Source: Spirochaetaceae bacterium (lineage in GTDB: Bacteria; Spirochaetota; Spirochaetia; Treponematales; Breznakiellaceae). From it: a stretch of DNA of 15,048 nt. The notes under the pieces were generated by a model. It had not been told where the DNA came from and searched no databases. It saw only the letters and a list, made by a program, of their open reading frames with translations. Position numbers and translations under genes: made by a program. Positions within the stretch are counted from its first letter, which is position 1. Every line of letters begins with the position of its first letter. This document shows positions 5,923 through 13,670 of the stretch, piece by piece. The stretch spans positions 1 to 15,048 of the forward strand of contig JAITGJ010000115.1 in the NCBI GenBank assembly GCA_031280705.1, written 5' to 3'.

Positions 5923-8220
5923 TCAGCCCGGCATATTTCCCGGCGCGGGATCCGGCATGGAACCTGTAGGAGCGCTCCTGCGGACAGTAAATTCTTCATG
6001 CGCGGACAGGAACACTTCCGCCGCTTTTGCCGCTTTTCTCAAAAAGTATTCCTGCGCGGTAAAAAATGCCTCCCCCGGAGCCGGTTCCCGGCGGCGCCAG
6101 CGGGCGTCCGCTCCAAGTTCCCACGCCTGGCGGTTGTCGCGGAAATACGCCTCAAGAATATCACGCGCCTCATCGCGGATATTCTGCTGAATAACGGGGA
6201 ACATCAATTCAACCCGCCGCTCCAGATTGCGCGGCATCCAGTCCGCGCTTGACAGGTATACTTCTCCGTCTCCGGCGTTGGCAAAAAAGAAAATGCGCGC
6301 ATGCTCCAGATAACGGTCAATAACGCTCACCACTTCGATATGTTCCGAAAGTTCCGGGACGCCGGGCACGAGCATGCAAATTCCCCGGACATTAAGGGAA
6401 ATGCGCACCCCTGCGGAAGAGGCCGCGTACAGCGCCGTGATAACATCCTGATCGGCAAGGGAATTCATTTTCGCCATGATGCGTCCGGGCATCCCGCTCC
6501 GTGCGCGCTCCGCCTCCCGGTTGATCAGTTCAACAAGACGCCGTTTGAGTCCGGCGGGGGCGACAGAAATACTGCGCATTTCTCCGATTGATGAATAGCC
6601 GGTCAGGGTGTTAAAAAGAAGTCCCGCGTCAAAAACAATATCTTCGCGGGCAGTAAAAATGCCGATGTCGCCGTAGAGCGCGGCGGTACGGTCGTTATAA
6701 TTTCCTGTTGAAAGATGGACGTAGCGTTTAAGGCCCTCGTCCTCCCGCCGTATGACGAGGGAAACTTTCGCGTGCACCTTGAGGCGAGCAAGGCCGTATA
6801 CAACAATGACGCCGGCTTTTTCAAGCCGGTTTGCCCAGGCGATGTTCCGCGCTTCATCAAAACGCGCCTTGAGTTCCACGAGCGCCGTTACGTGCTTGCC
6901 GGCCAGGGCCGCCGCCTCCAGCGCATGGACGATGGGGGAGTCGCCGGAAGTGCGGTACAGCGCGGTTTTTATGGCGATCACCCGTGGGTCCGCCGCGGCA
7001 TCACGAAAAAAACGCAGCACCGGATCAAATGACTGGTAGGGAAGATGCAGCATCACGTCTCCGGCCTTTATCCGGTCCCAAATGTTTTCATCGGCGGGAA
7101 AATCCATCAGGGGATAAATTTTTCTTCCCGCACCGCGCAGGTGATCAAAGCCCGGCGCATCGGCAAGGGAAGCAAGCGTGGGGAGATCCAGCGGAGAATC
7201 TACCGTAAAAAGATCCCCTTCTTCAAGGCCAAAACGCCGCGCGAGTTCGTCACGAAGCTTCCTGCTTTCTCCGGTGTGCACCAGGCGCACCACCCGCGAG
7301 TGGTCCCGCCGTTCGAGCACTTCTTCCATCGCTTCCACAAAATCCTCATCACGCTTTTCATCAACAGAAAAATCGGCGTCCCGGGTTATTTTGAAGAGCA
7401 GGCTTTCTTCCACGGCATAGCCGGGGAAAAACCACGCGCCCCAGCTTAATACAAGATCGTCAAGCAGCGCCCAGCGAAGGCGCGTGGACCCGCCTGGGGT
7501 TTCGGTTTCCATGGCGGGTAGTTTTACGATTCGGGAAAGAGCGCGGGGAATTCTGATGATGGCGATACGCTCCGTCCGCGCGGAAGCGGGATCGTCCACG
7601 GCGGCAGCGGCATCCCGTACCGCGCCGTCATAAAAGACGCCCGCATTACTGTTGCCGCTGTCATCGTTACCGCTGTCATCGTTGCCGGCGCCGCCGTTTC
7701 CGGCGTTGGCAAGGAGAAATGCCGCGTGAATGGAAATGCCGCTTATCGCCTGGGATGCGCCGCTGTCGTCATCGCTGTTGCTGTCGAAGCGGAGCGGGGT
7801 AAGAACGGGAAAAATTTCCCGCATAAAAAACGATTCAAGAAAATCAATATCCGCAAGGGAATACTGTTCCGGACGCACGAGTTCAAGCCCTCCCGCTTCA
7901 AGGGCGGGAAACACTTCTTCCAAAAGGCAGGAATACTGTTCGTTGATTAGGGCGCGAACTTTTTCCGATGCGGCGCGTATTTGCGCTTCCGGGCCCAGCC
8001 CCGCCGGGTCCGCGGCGGCCCCGATTCCCGCACGGAGCGCCCGCTTCATGGCCGCAAGGCGGACCATATAAAATTCGTCAAGGTTGGAGGATACAATCGA
8101 CATAAAGCGAAACCGGTCCAGGGGCGGCAGATCTTTTCTAAGGCCCTCCGCCAGCACCCGCGCGTTAAAATCAAGCCAGGAGAGGTCGCGGTTGATAAAG
8201 CGGGCCGTATCGTTTTTCAT
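5923..8220 (-). CDS. ppk: Polyphosphate kinase 1
   Basis: The 765-aa enzyme reversibly builds polyphosphate from ATP. It begins RFINRDLSWLDFNARVL (residues 8-24) and SNLDEFYMVR (45-54), the standard PPK1 N-terminal domain. The catalytic half carries TALYRTSGDSPIV (419-431) and ALVELKARFDEARNIAW (446-462). KVHAK holds the phosphorylated His (His483; His435 in E. coli), and RYVHLSTGNYND (499-510) holds the second conserved His502. The C-terminal domain includes LNVRGICMLVPG (609-620) and SSADWMPRNLERRVELMFPV (657-676). It is about 75 residues longer than the E. coli enzyme. Much of the excess is an Asn/Asp/Ser/Gly-rich stretch at about 147-195 containing a tandem NDDSG, and there is a Pro/Gly-rich tail. 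Its ATG overlaps the ppx stop codon as ATGA, so translation is probably coupled. Confidence 0.95.
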   Translation of the reverse strand: MKNDTARFINRDLSWLDFNARVLAEGLRKDLPPLDRFRFMSIVSSNLDEFYMVRLAAMKRALRAGIGAAADPAGLGPEAQIRAASEKVRALINEQYSCLLEEVFPALEAGGLELVRPEQYSLADIDFLESFFMREIFPVLTPLRFDSNSDDDSGASQAISGISIHAAFLLANAGNGGAGNDDSGNDDSGNSNAGVFYDGAVRDAAAAVDDPASARTERIAIIRIPRALSRIVKLPAMETETPGGSTRLRWALLDDLVLSWGAWFFPGYAVEESLLFKITRDADFSVDEKRDEDFVEAMEEVLERRDHSRVVRLVHTGESRKLRDELARRFGLEEGDLFTVDSPLDLPTLASLADAPGFDHLRGAGRKIYPLMDFPADENIWDRIKAGDVMLHLPYQSFDPVLRFFRDAAADPRVIAIKTALYRTSGDSPIVHALEAAALAGKHVTALVELKARFDEARNIAWANRLEKAGVIVVYGLARLKVHAKVSLVIRREDEGLKRYVHLSTGNYNDRTAALYGDIGIFTAREDIVFDAGLLFNTLTGYSSIGEMRSISVAPAGLKRRLVELINREAERARSGMPGRIMAKMNSLADQDVITALYAASSAGVRISLNVRGICMLVPGVPELSEHIEVVSVIDRYLEHARIFFFANAGDGEVYLSSADWMPRNLERRVELMFPVIQQNIRDEARDILEAYFRDNRQAWELGADARWRRREPAPGEAFFTAQEYFLRKAAKAAEVFLSAHEEFTVRRSAPTGSMPDPAPGNMPG
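7655..7684 (-). repeat. Tandem 15-nt repeat inside ppk
   Basis: Two nearly identical 15-nt units (CCGCTGTCATCGTT at 7655-7668 and 7670-7683 on the plus strand) encode consecutive NDDSG pentapeptides around residues 180-189 of polyphosphate kinase. This is a likely slippage-prone, in-frame low-complexity insertion in the N-terminal half. Confidence 0.7.
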
Positions 8221-9755
8221 GCCAGAATTACCTGATAGCCGAAAACATCCTGAAACAAATCGGCTTTTTCTTCAAGCCCCACGCGCTCGGAGCTGAGATT
8301 GAGCTCTCCCCCGGTATGGATCAGTATGGTTTCATTGCGCCGTTCAACACGAATGCTTTTTATGCGCTGGGTATGCCCCCGGTCCAGTGCGTCTGCAAGA
8401 CGCAGAATGGACGCCATTTTGAGCACCAAAATACGATCTTCACGTTCAAGGGCGATATAATCAATGTCGGATTCAGACGGCGGGTCTCCGCGATGGTAGC
8501 GCACCACATTGCCGATGATGTTCATTTCTTCCTGATGCAGGCCGAAAATTTCAGAATTGGAAACGATATACTGTCCATGCCGGTGGTGTCCCGAGCCCCG
8601 GATAAATGTGCCGACATCGTGCAGTGATGCGGCGGCCTCCAGCATCATCCGTTCACGGCGGTTCATGCCGTGTTCTTTTACAAGCGCGTCAAAGAGCTGT
8701 ATGCACAGCATGGCCACGTGAATATTATGGGCCTCGTCAAAACGGTATTTCCGCCCCAGGTTTACCGCGGAGGCGATGATCTGGGAAAAAAATTCTTCCT
8801 GGAGTTCGGGTTCAACACCCCGCGCCATGTCGATAACCAGCCCTTCGCGGATGGACACATTCGGTACGGCTACGGTTTCTGCGGAAGTGCGTTCCAGGAA
8901 GTAGCGGTACACGAGGTTCCCCAAAACAAAACCGCCGGCATCGGCGTAGGGAATCTGCAAATTCCGCACGCAGTCTTCGGGTGTATAATGCCGTATTTCT
9001 TCCACAAGCTGAATGTAGTCTTCCCGTCCGATGATCCGGCAGTCGCGGTTAAGTTCGGTTCCCTTTTTGGCGGCAAGAATACGCGCCGCTGTTCCGGAAA
9101 TAACCACGGTTCCCACATGGGCAAGGTCCATTTCCACGGACAGGAAGCCGGACGTGCTGCGTACGTTGTCCCGGAGATAATGGGCCTGCGCGCGCAACGC
9201 ATCGGAATCAAGGCGAAACTGCTGTCCGACGCGGATCGTGCCAAGGCGCAGGCTGTGCGCGGCAACCATCTTGCCCCGGCGCAACAGCATGATTTCTGTC
9301 GAGCCGCCGCCCACCTCGATGATCATCACGTTTCCCCGGCGAAACTGGGGCAGATCATTTTTGAGGGCGTAGCGCACGGCAAGGTACATAAGCCGGTTTT
9401 CTTCAATGCCTTCGACAACACTGATCAAAAATCCTGTTTCCTGCCGAACCCGGTCCACAAACATATCGCGGTTGCGGGCCGCGCGGATAGCGCTGGTGGC
9501 GATAACCCGCACGTCCCGCTTGTCAATGCCCCAGGCGGCGAGCAGTTCCGCATAGCCCCGGAGTACGGCAAGGCACTCAAGGAGCGATTCGCGGGAGACT
9601 TCGCCGGAATCAAAGACATCTTTTCCGAGCGCCACGGCCCGCCCGGCCTGATCGAGAACCTTCCACTGTTCACAGGGACCAATTTCCGCGATAAGAAACC
9701 GGATCCCCGCGGATCCGATCTCCAGCACCGCGACAACCCGTTTCGCCGCTTCCAT
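8217..9755 (-). CDS. ppx: Ppx/GppA-family exopolyphosphatase with C-terminal HD-type domain
   Basis: The 512-aa protein has the acetate kinase/Hsp70-type Ppx/GppA fold (PF02541) followed by an HD-like domain, the layout and length of E. coli Ppx. It would hydrolyse terminal phosphates of polyphosphate or the phosphate of pppGpp. Visible motifs are VLEIGSAGIRFLIAE (residues 10-24), VIATSAIRAARN (84-95), VEGIEENRLMYLAV (114-127) with the catalytic Glu region, IIEVGGGSTEIML (145-157), and SGTAAR (220-225). The HD-type part has LHD (378-380), HHRHGQYIVSN (390-400) and VVRYHRG (417-423). Two usually aspartate positions, in 'AIDLGSNS' and 'DIGGGSTE', are Glu here (Glu12, Glu147), and the usual SNS is SAG. 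The ATG start has only a weak GGA upstream. It is the first gene of ppx-ppk-rlmI, and its stop codon overlaps the ppk start. Confidence 0.9.
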   Translation of the reverse strand: MEAAKRVVAVLEIGSAGIRFLIAEIGPCEQWKVLDQAGRAVALGKDVFDSGEVSRESLLECLAVLRGYAELLAAWGIDKRDVRVIATSAIRAARNRDMFVDRVRQETGFLISVVEGIEENRLMYLAVRYALKNDLPQFRRGNVMIIEVGGGSTEIMLLRRGKMVAAHSLRLGTIRVGQQFRLDSDALRAQAHYLRDNVRSTSGFLSVEMDLAHVGTVVISGTAARILAAKKGTELNRDCRIIGREDYIQLVEEIRHYTPEDCVRNLQIPYADAGGFVLGNLVYRYFLERTSAETVAVPNVSIREGLVIDMARGVEPELQEEFFSQIIASAVNLGRKYRFDEAHNIHVAMLCIQLFDALVKEHGMNRRERMMLEAAASLHDVGTFIRGSGHHRHGQYIVSNSEIFGLHQEEMNIIGNVVRYHRGDPPSESDIDYIALEREDRILVLKMASILRLADALDRGHTQRIKSIRVERRNETILIHTGGELNLSSERVGLEEKADLFQDVFGYQVILA

Positions 9756-9869
9756 TTTTTATTCCGGAGACGTACAAACCGGCCGGATATGTTACGGACG
9801 GTTTTCCGTTTTTTTATGTAGCGCGCCGCTGTTTCCGGCGGCATGCGGTTTCTTGATAACTTCTTTCAA

Positions 9870-9897
9870 TTATTATGCCTCCTCCGGCATAAATCAA
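9870..9897 (-). promoter_or_regulatory. Candidate promoter of the ppx-ppk-rlmI operon
   Basis: On the minus strand TTGATT (9897-9892) and TAATAA (9875-9870) are spaced 16 bp apart. This would give a leader of roughly 105 nt before the ppx ATG. The spacer holds a small hairpin, TATGCC/GGCATA (9874-9891). The match is moderate. Confidence 0.35.
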
Positions 9898-10036
9898 GGG
9901 CAGGGCGGCCGCGTTCTACCGGCGGGCGCCCTGCCCGGCAGCGGACAAGGTGAAAACGGGCGGAGCGCCCCGTATGCAACTTTTTTGAAATTCCCGTGTC
10001 AGAAATACGGCTAAAAGTAGATTTGTTTGAAAATCC

Positions 10037-10063
10037 ACGGCGCTCTGTCAATGCGCCGTTTTT
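10037..10063 (+). terminator. Terminator-like hairpin in the acyl-CoA synthetase leader
   Basis: ACGGCGC (10037-10043) pairs perfectly with GCGCCGT (10053-10059) and is followed by a T run ending at 10063. It lies about 130 bp before the start codon. If the promoter is upstream of it, this could act as an attenuator; otherwise it ends stray transcription. Confidence 0.35.
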
Positions 10064-10191
10064 CGGGCGGGCAATCCTGTCTTTACCGGCGCCAGTGGAC
10101 CTGTCCGGCGGTCCGGACGAGCGCCGGGCAGGTCTATTTCACTACACACCGGGCTTGCGGAAGCAGGCCCATTATTATACGGGAGATTACC

Positions 10192-11916
10192 ATGAGAAGC
10201 GCAAACACAACAACGCCCTGGACGTTTCTGGAGGAATACCGGGGAAAACTGTATCACGGTGAGTGGCCGACACTGCCTGAACTGTTCAGGATAACCACGG
10301 CCCGGCACGGGGAACGGCCCTGTTTCACCATTTTCGATCCCGGCAAGATCAGCCTTAACTACCGGGAGGCCCTGCGTCTTGTTGAAGCGGTGGCCCGTTG
10401 GCTCCACAGCAAGGGTATCCGGAAAGATGACAAGGTGGCCGTAACGGGAAAGAACATTCCCGAATGGACCGTCGCCTACCTCGGCGTGCTTTTTGCCGGG
10501 GCCACCGTAGTCCCCATCGATGTGCAGCTTAAAACCGAAGAGGTAGAAAATCTGGTGGCCGCGTCAAAGGCCCGTATCCTTTTTACGGACGAGGAAAAAT
10601 TCCAGCGTTTTGTGGACACGCCGGGGCGGCTTGAGCAGATCATTTCCCTCAAAAAGGGCCTTGGGACCTATGTATACGATCTTGACGGCCCGGCGGCAGA
10701 AATTGAGGAGGTCGGCGAGCAAGAACTTGCGGCGATTCTTTTTACCTCAGGCACCATGGGAAACCCCAAAGGGGTGATGCTGACCCACCAAAATCTTGTA
10801 AGCGACTGTTTCCTCTCCCAGGGAACGCCGCTTGACGTACTCTACACCGATGTATTTTATGCGCTCCTTCCCCTGCATCACGCCTACACGATGCTTGCGG
10901 TGTTTATCGAATCAATTTCCCAGGGCGCGGAACTGGTATTCGGCAAAAAAATGGTAACCCAGGTGATCCTCAAGGATCTCAAACAGGGAAAGATCACCAT
11001 GTTTCTCGGCGTACCGATGCTGTTCAACAAACTGCTTGCGGGTATTCTGCGGGGCATCCGGCAGAAGGGCCCCGTGGCTTACGGCCTGATCAGTTTTCTC
11101 ATGGGAATTTCCGGGTTCATAAAAAAAGTGTTCAAAGTAAATCCGGGCGGGAAAATGTTTCATGCGATTCTGGAAAAAGCATCCCTTACTACACTCAGAA
11201 TATGTATCTGCGGCGGCGGCCCCCTTGCCCCGTCGGTGTTCAAAAAGTACAACCAGCTTGGCATTGACTTTGTGCAGGGCTACGGCCTCACCGAAGCAAG
11301 TCCCATCACCAACATCAATCCGGTTAACCATTACAAGGAAACGTCCGTGGGCAAGGTTATTCCCGGCATCGACATGAAAATACTCGATCCGGACGAGCGC
11401 GGCATCGGCGAAGTTGCCGTCAAGGGTCCCGTCGTGATGCAGGGCTATTTTGAAATGCCCGAAGAAACCGCCGCGAGCTTTACCTCTGACGGCTACCTTA
11501 AAACCGGCGATCTTGGTTATATGGATGACGAGGCGTACCTCTACCTTACCGGGCGCGCAAAAAATATGCTCGTTACGGAAGGCGGCAAAAATGTGTACCC
11601 CGAGGAAATCGAAAATGAATTCCAACTGTACGAGGAGATTGAGCAGATTTTGGTGCGCGGCTTTATACAGGACGAAAAAATGAAGGTCGAAGGCATCGAG
11701 GCGCTGGTGTATCCCGCGCCGGAACAGTTCGGCGGCTCCGCGGAAACGGGGCCTACCGCTCCCAAAGAGGCGGTCCGCGCGCGCATCGAAGCGATCATCG
11801 CGGAAGTAAATCAGCGGCTGCGGCCCTACCAGCGCATTGAACGCACGGTGATCCTCGACAAAGCGATGGAAATGACCACCACCAAAAAGATCAAGCGGGA
11901 TTCGATTTCCGCGTAA
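10192..11916 (+). CDS. AMP-forming long-chain acyl-CoA synthetase
   Basis: The 574-aa enzyme belongs to the ANL superfamily (AMP-binding, PF00501) and would activate a fatty acid with ATP and join it to CoA. The P-loop-like motif is ILFTSGTMGNPKGVMLTH (residues 182-199). LPLHHAYTML (226-235) is the pattern seen in fatty-acyl ligases. GYGLTEASP (363-371), GYLKTGDLGY (434-443) and YLTGRAKNMLVTEGGKNVYP (451-470) are the remaining adenylation motifs, and TTTKKIKR (562-569) supplies the C-terminal catalytic Lys. The ATG at 10192 has GGGAG 6 nt upstream. An in-frame upstream extension to 10027 adds 55 residues that look like leader DNA and is rejected. It is transcribed alone, divergent from ppx and convergent with the ABC operon. 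Acyl chain length is not determinable; FadD/FAA-type is the likeliest class. Confidence 0.9.
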   Translation: MRSANTTTPWTFLEEYRGKLYHGEWPTLPELFRITTARHGERPCFTIFDPGKISLNYREALRLVEAVARWLHSKGIRKDDKVAVTGKNIPEWTVAYLGVLFAGATVVPIDVQLKTEEVENLVAASKARILFTDEEKFQRFVDTPGRLEQIISLKKGLGTYVYDLDGPAAEIEEVGEQELAAILFTSGTMGNPKGVMLTHQNLVSDCFLSQGTPLDVLYTDVFYALLPLHHAYTMLAVFIESISQGAELVFGKKMVTQVILKDLKQGKITMFLGVPMLFNKLLAGILRGIRQKGPVAYGLISFLMGISGFIKKVFKVNPGGKMFHAILEKASLTTLRICICGGGPLAPSVFKKYNQLGIDFVQGYGLTEASPITNINPVNHYKETSVGKVIPGIDMKILDPDERGIGEVAVKGPVVMQGYFEMPEETAASFTSDGYLKTGDLGYMDDEAYLYLTGRAKNMLVTEGGKNVYPEEIENEFQLYEEIEQILVRGFIQDEKMKVEGIEALVYPAPEQFGGSAETGPTAPKEAVRARIEAIIAEVNQRLRPYQRIERTVILDKAMEMTTTKKIKRDSISA

Positions 11917-11959
11917 CGGCCCGCCGCGCGGGATTTACTGTTCCGCCCGGCGAGGATTG

Positions 11960-11996
11960 GACTTGTTCAATAACCCGGTTGGTTATTTCACAAGTC
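11960..11996. repeat. Stem-loop repeat, family A-like, after the acyl-CoA synthetase gene
   Basis: Fifteen-base arms (11960-11974 and 11982-11996) pair with two adjacent mismatches around a 7-nt CCGGTTG loop. The arm core TTGTTCAATAAC resembles the 3106 element (TTGTTTAATAAC). It is the first of three consecutive stem-loops. Confidence 0.55.
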
Positions 11997-11998
11997 TT

Positions 11999-12047
11999 GC
12001 AGAATTGGGGAATTTATTCCAGAAATTCCCCAATTCTGCCATTTTTT
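11999..12047 (+). terminator. Strong intrinsic terminator of the acyl-CoA synthetase gene
   Basis: A perfect 17-bp stem (11999-12015 and 12023-12039) with a 7-nt loop is followed by a run of six T at 12042-12047 on the plus strand. It lies 82 bp after the stop codon. On the minus strand no T-tract follows the stem, so it serves mainly the plus-strand gene. Confidence 0.75.
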
Positions 12048-12085
12048 AACGGAAGTTGTTTAGAAACTGAGGTTTCTAAACAACT
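12042..12085 (-). repeat. Stem-loop repeat, family A copy with tail
   Basis: Perfect 14-bp arms (12054-12067 and 12072-12085) enclose a 4-nt TGAG loop. On the minus strand the hairpin runs into TTCCGTTAAAAAA (12054-12042), the same arrangement as copy 1 at 351-395, so hairpin and tail form one repeat unit. It begins about 35 bp downstream of the ABC operon's last stop codon. Confidence 0.75.
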
Positions 12086-12119
12086 CTATTATGCGGTCCG
12101 GAATCTTTCCCCGGAAGAA

Positions 12120-12896
12120 CTACAGGGCAAATTCCGGGGCCGTATCTTCTTCCGGCTCGAAAAAATAATCGTACACTTTTTTCTTGTACCACCCGAAGTC
12201 CGCGCTGCCCCGGCTGCGGTTTTCGGGCAGTTCAACGGTTACAATATCCCGGATCCGCCCCGGGCGGTTGGACATAACAACGATACGGTGGGCGAGAAAA
12301 ACGGCTTCTTCAATGTCATGGGTAACGATGATCATGGTGGTTTTTTTCCCGTTGTGGATTTTCATGATCTCCCGCTGCATCTCAATTTTCGTCAATGCGT
12401 CCAGCGCGCCAAAGGGCTCATCCAGCAAAAGCGTCTGGGGGTTAGTGGCAAGGGCCCGGGCGATGGCGGCCCGCTGGCTCATGCCCCCGGAGAGTTGGCC
12501 GGGGTACGCCTTTTTGAAGCCTTCGAGCTTAACCAGCTTGAGGTATTCATCGGCCAGCCGCGCCCTTTCCCGCCGGCTTTTGTCCCAGAGGCCGAGGGTT
12601 ACGTTTTTCTCTACCGTGAGCCAGGGCATCAGCCGGTGTTCCTGAAAGATCATGCCCCGGTCGGGGCCGGGGGCGGTGATTTCCCTGCCGTGCAGAAAAA
12701 CCGCGCCCCCCGGATCCGCCGTCTCAAGCCCGGCGATGATTTTAAGCAGCGTGGACTTGCCGCAGCCCGAATGTCCGACCACGGCCACAAATTCCCCTTC
12801 GGCCACCGTCAGGTTAATGTTCTCCAGCACGGGGAGCGGCCTGCCCTCCACGGAAAAGGTTTTGCTCAGATTACGGATCGACAGTATATCACTCAT
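12120..12896 (-). CDS. NitT/TauT-type ABC importer, ATP-binding subunit
   Basis: The 258-aa ATPase energises the importer at the inner face of the membrane. It has Walker A GHSGCGKST (residues 41-49), the Q-loop at FQEHRLMPWLTV (84-95), the signature LSGGMSQRAAIARAL (135-149), Walker B TLLLDEPFGALDAL (155-168) and the H-loop VTHDIEEA (191-198). The sequence is closest to SsuB/TauB/NrtD-type ATPases for sulfonate, taurine, nitrate or related small anions. The C-terminal extension SADFGWYKKKVYDYFF (231-246) follows the core. It starts 9 bp after the permease stop with a weak AAGAGA upstream and is the last gene of the operon. Confidence 0.92.
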   Translation of the reverse strand: MSDILSIRNLSKTFSVEGRPLPVLENINLTVAEGEFVAVVGHSGCGKSTLLKIIAGLETADPGGAVFLHGREITAPGPDRGMIFQEHRLMPWLTVEKNVTLGLWDKSRRERARLADEYLKLVKLEGFKKAYPGQLSGGMSQRAAIARALATNPQTLLLDEPFGALDALTKIEMQREIMKIHNGKKTTMIIVTHDIEEAVFLAHRIVVMSNRPGRIRDIVTVELPENRSRGSADFGWYKKKVYDYFFEPEEDTAPEFAL

Positions 12897-12905
12897 GGCG
12901 TTCTC

Positions 12906-13670
12906 TTAATGGCGGCTCTGTTCCCAGGGGGTGGCGGTTCTGGCAATCAGGGTCAGCAGCCAATCCATGAGGACCCCGGTAACGGCGATGGCCAGCATCC
13001 CGCTGAATACCACGGGGAAATGCATCAGCGATCGTGCGTCGTTCAGGCGGAATCCGATGCCGCTGGACGCGGCGATCATCTCCGCGCCCACCACCGCCAT
13101 CCACGAAATGCCAAGCCCCAATTTCAACCCGACAAAAATGCCGGGCAGCGCGCTGGGCAGATATATCTTTACAAACAGTTTGAACGGATTCAAATGATAC
13201 ATCCTGCCCACTTCAATCAGTTTTGGATCCGTGCGCCTGATGCCGTTCAGGGTGTTCATCAAAACCGGAAAATACGCGGCGATAAAAATTACCGCCACCT
13301 TGCTCTGTTCCCCAATGCCGAACCAGATGATCAACAGCGGCACCCATGCCAGCATCGGTATCTGCCGGATCGACGTAAAGGTGAGGGAAAAGAGCCGCTC
13401 GGCCAGGCGGCTCATGCCCATAATCACCCCGAGACTTATCCCCGCCGCCGCCGCGAGGGTATACCCGGATAAAATCCGCCGCAGGCTGACAAAAATATCG
13501 GTCTTCAGCGTGCCCGCCGTCAACTGCCCCCAAAAGGTGGCCATCACGGTCCCGGGACCCGGCAGCAGCAGGGCGGGCAAAATGCCATGCCGGGAGACGT
13601 AGACCCACAACAGTACAATGCCCAGGGGCAGAAAAAACGGCAGCGCCGGCCAGAGGGGCTTATTTTTCAC
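12906..13670 (-). CDS. NitT/TauT-type ABC importer, permease subunit
   Basis: The 254-aa inner-membrane protein has about six membrane segments and the SsuC/TauC-type BPD_transp_1 layout. The N-terminal helix is at about 8-27, with LPGPGTV (36-42) just after it as in the family. The EAA-type coupling loop is in the family position, GAEMIAASSGIGFRLNDAR (195-213). IRQIPMLAWVPLLIIWFGIG (101-120) is also diagnostic of this subfamily. The start is a GTG overlapping the binding-protein gene by 11 bp, consistent with translational coupling. It works with the ATPase downstream and the lipoprotein upstream. Substrate not determinable. Confidence 0.9.
   Translation of the reverse strand: MKNKPLWPALPFFLPLGIVLLWVYVSRHGILPALLLPGPGTVMATFWGQLTAGTLKTDIFVSLRRILSGYTLAAAAGISLGVIMGMSRLAERLFSLTFTSIRQIPMLAWVPLLIIWFGIGEQSKVAVIFIAAYFPVLMNTLNGIRRTDPKLIEVGRMYHLNPFKLFVKIYLPSALPGIFVGLKLGLGISWMAVVGAEMIAASSGIGFRLNDARSLMHFPVVFSGMLAIAVTGVLMDWLLTLIARTATPWEQSRH

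Larger units (their letters stand above)
9756..10191. other. Divergent intergenic region between ppx and the acyl-CoA synthetase gene
   Basis: This 436-bp gap must carry the promoters of both flanking genes. It holds several inverted repeats: GGGCAGGGCG/CGCCCTGCCC at 9898-9907 and 9927-9936 (perfect 10 bp), a terminator-like hairpin at 10037-10063, and a 12-bp stem with one mismatch at 10099-10110 and 10122-10133. No supportable gene was seen. ORFs crossing it are in-frame extensions or antisense. Confidence 0.5.

Noticed and set aside
5853..5999. N-terminal extension of rlmI
   Set aside because: It would overlap the ppk 3' end and adds Arg-rich residues before the clear MKRIILKPGEEHR start.
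7655..7684. CRISPR-like direct repeats
   Set aside because: There are only two contiguous 15-nt units without spacers, inside a coding frame.
8670..9821. 383-aa plus-strand ORF
   Set aside because: It is antisense to ppx, with no recognisable motif and no Shine-Dalgarno sequence.
10027..10191. N-terminal extension of the acyl-CoA synthetase
   Set aside because: The extra 55 residues are unlike the family, and GGGAG with correct spacing precedes the ATG at 10192.
10912..11625. 237-aa minus-strand ORF
   Set aside because: It is antisense to the core adenylation motifs of the acyl-CoA synthetase.
11979..13472. 497-aa plus-strand ORF
   Set aside because: It is antisense to the ABC ATPase and permease, whose motifs are unmistakable. 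The translation is rich in Pro, Gly, His and Arg with no domain, as expected of a GC-rich shadow frame.
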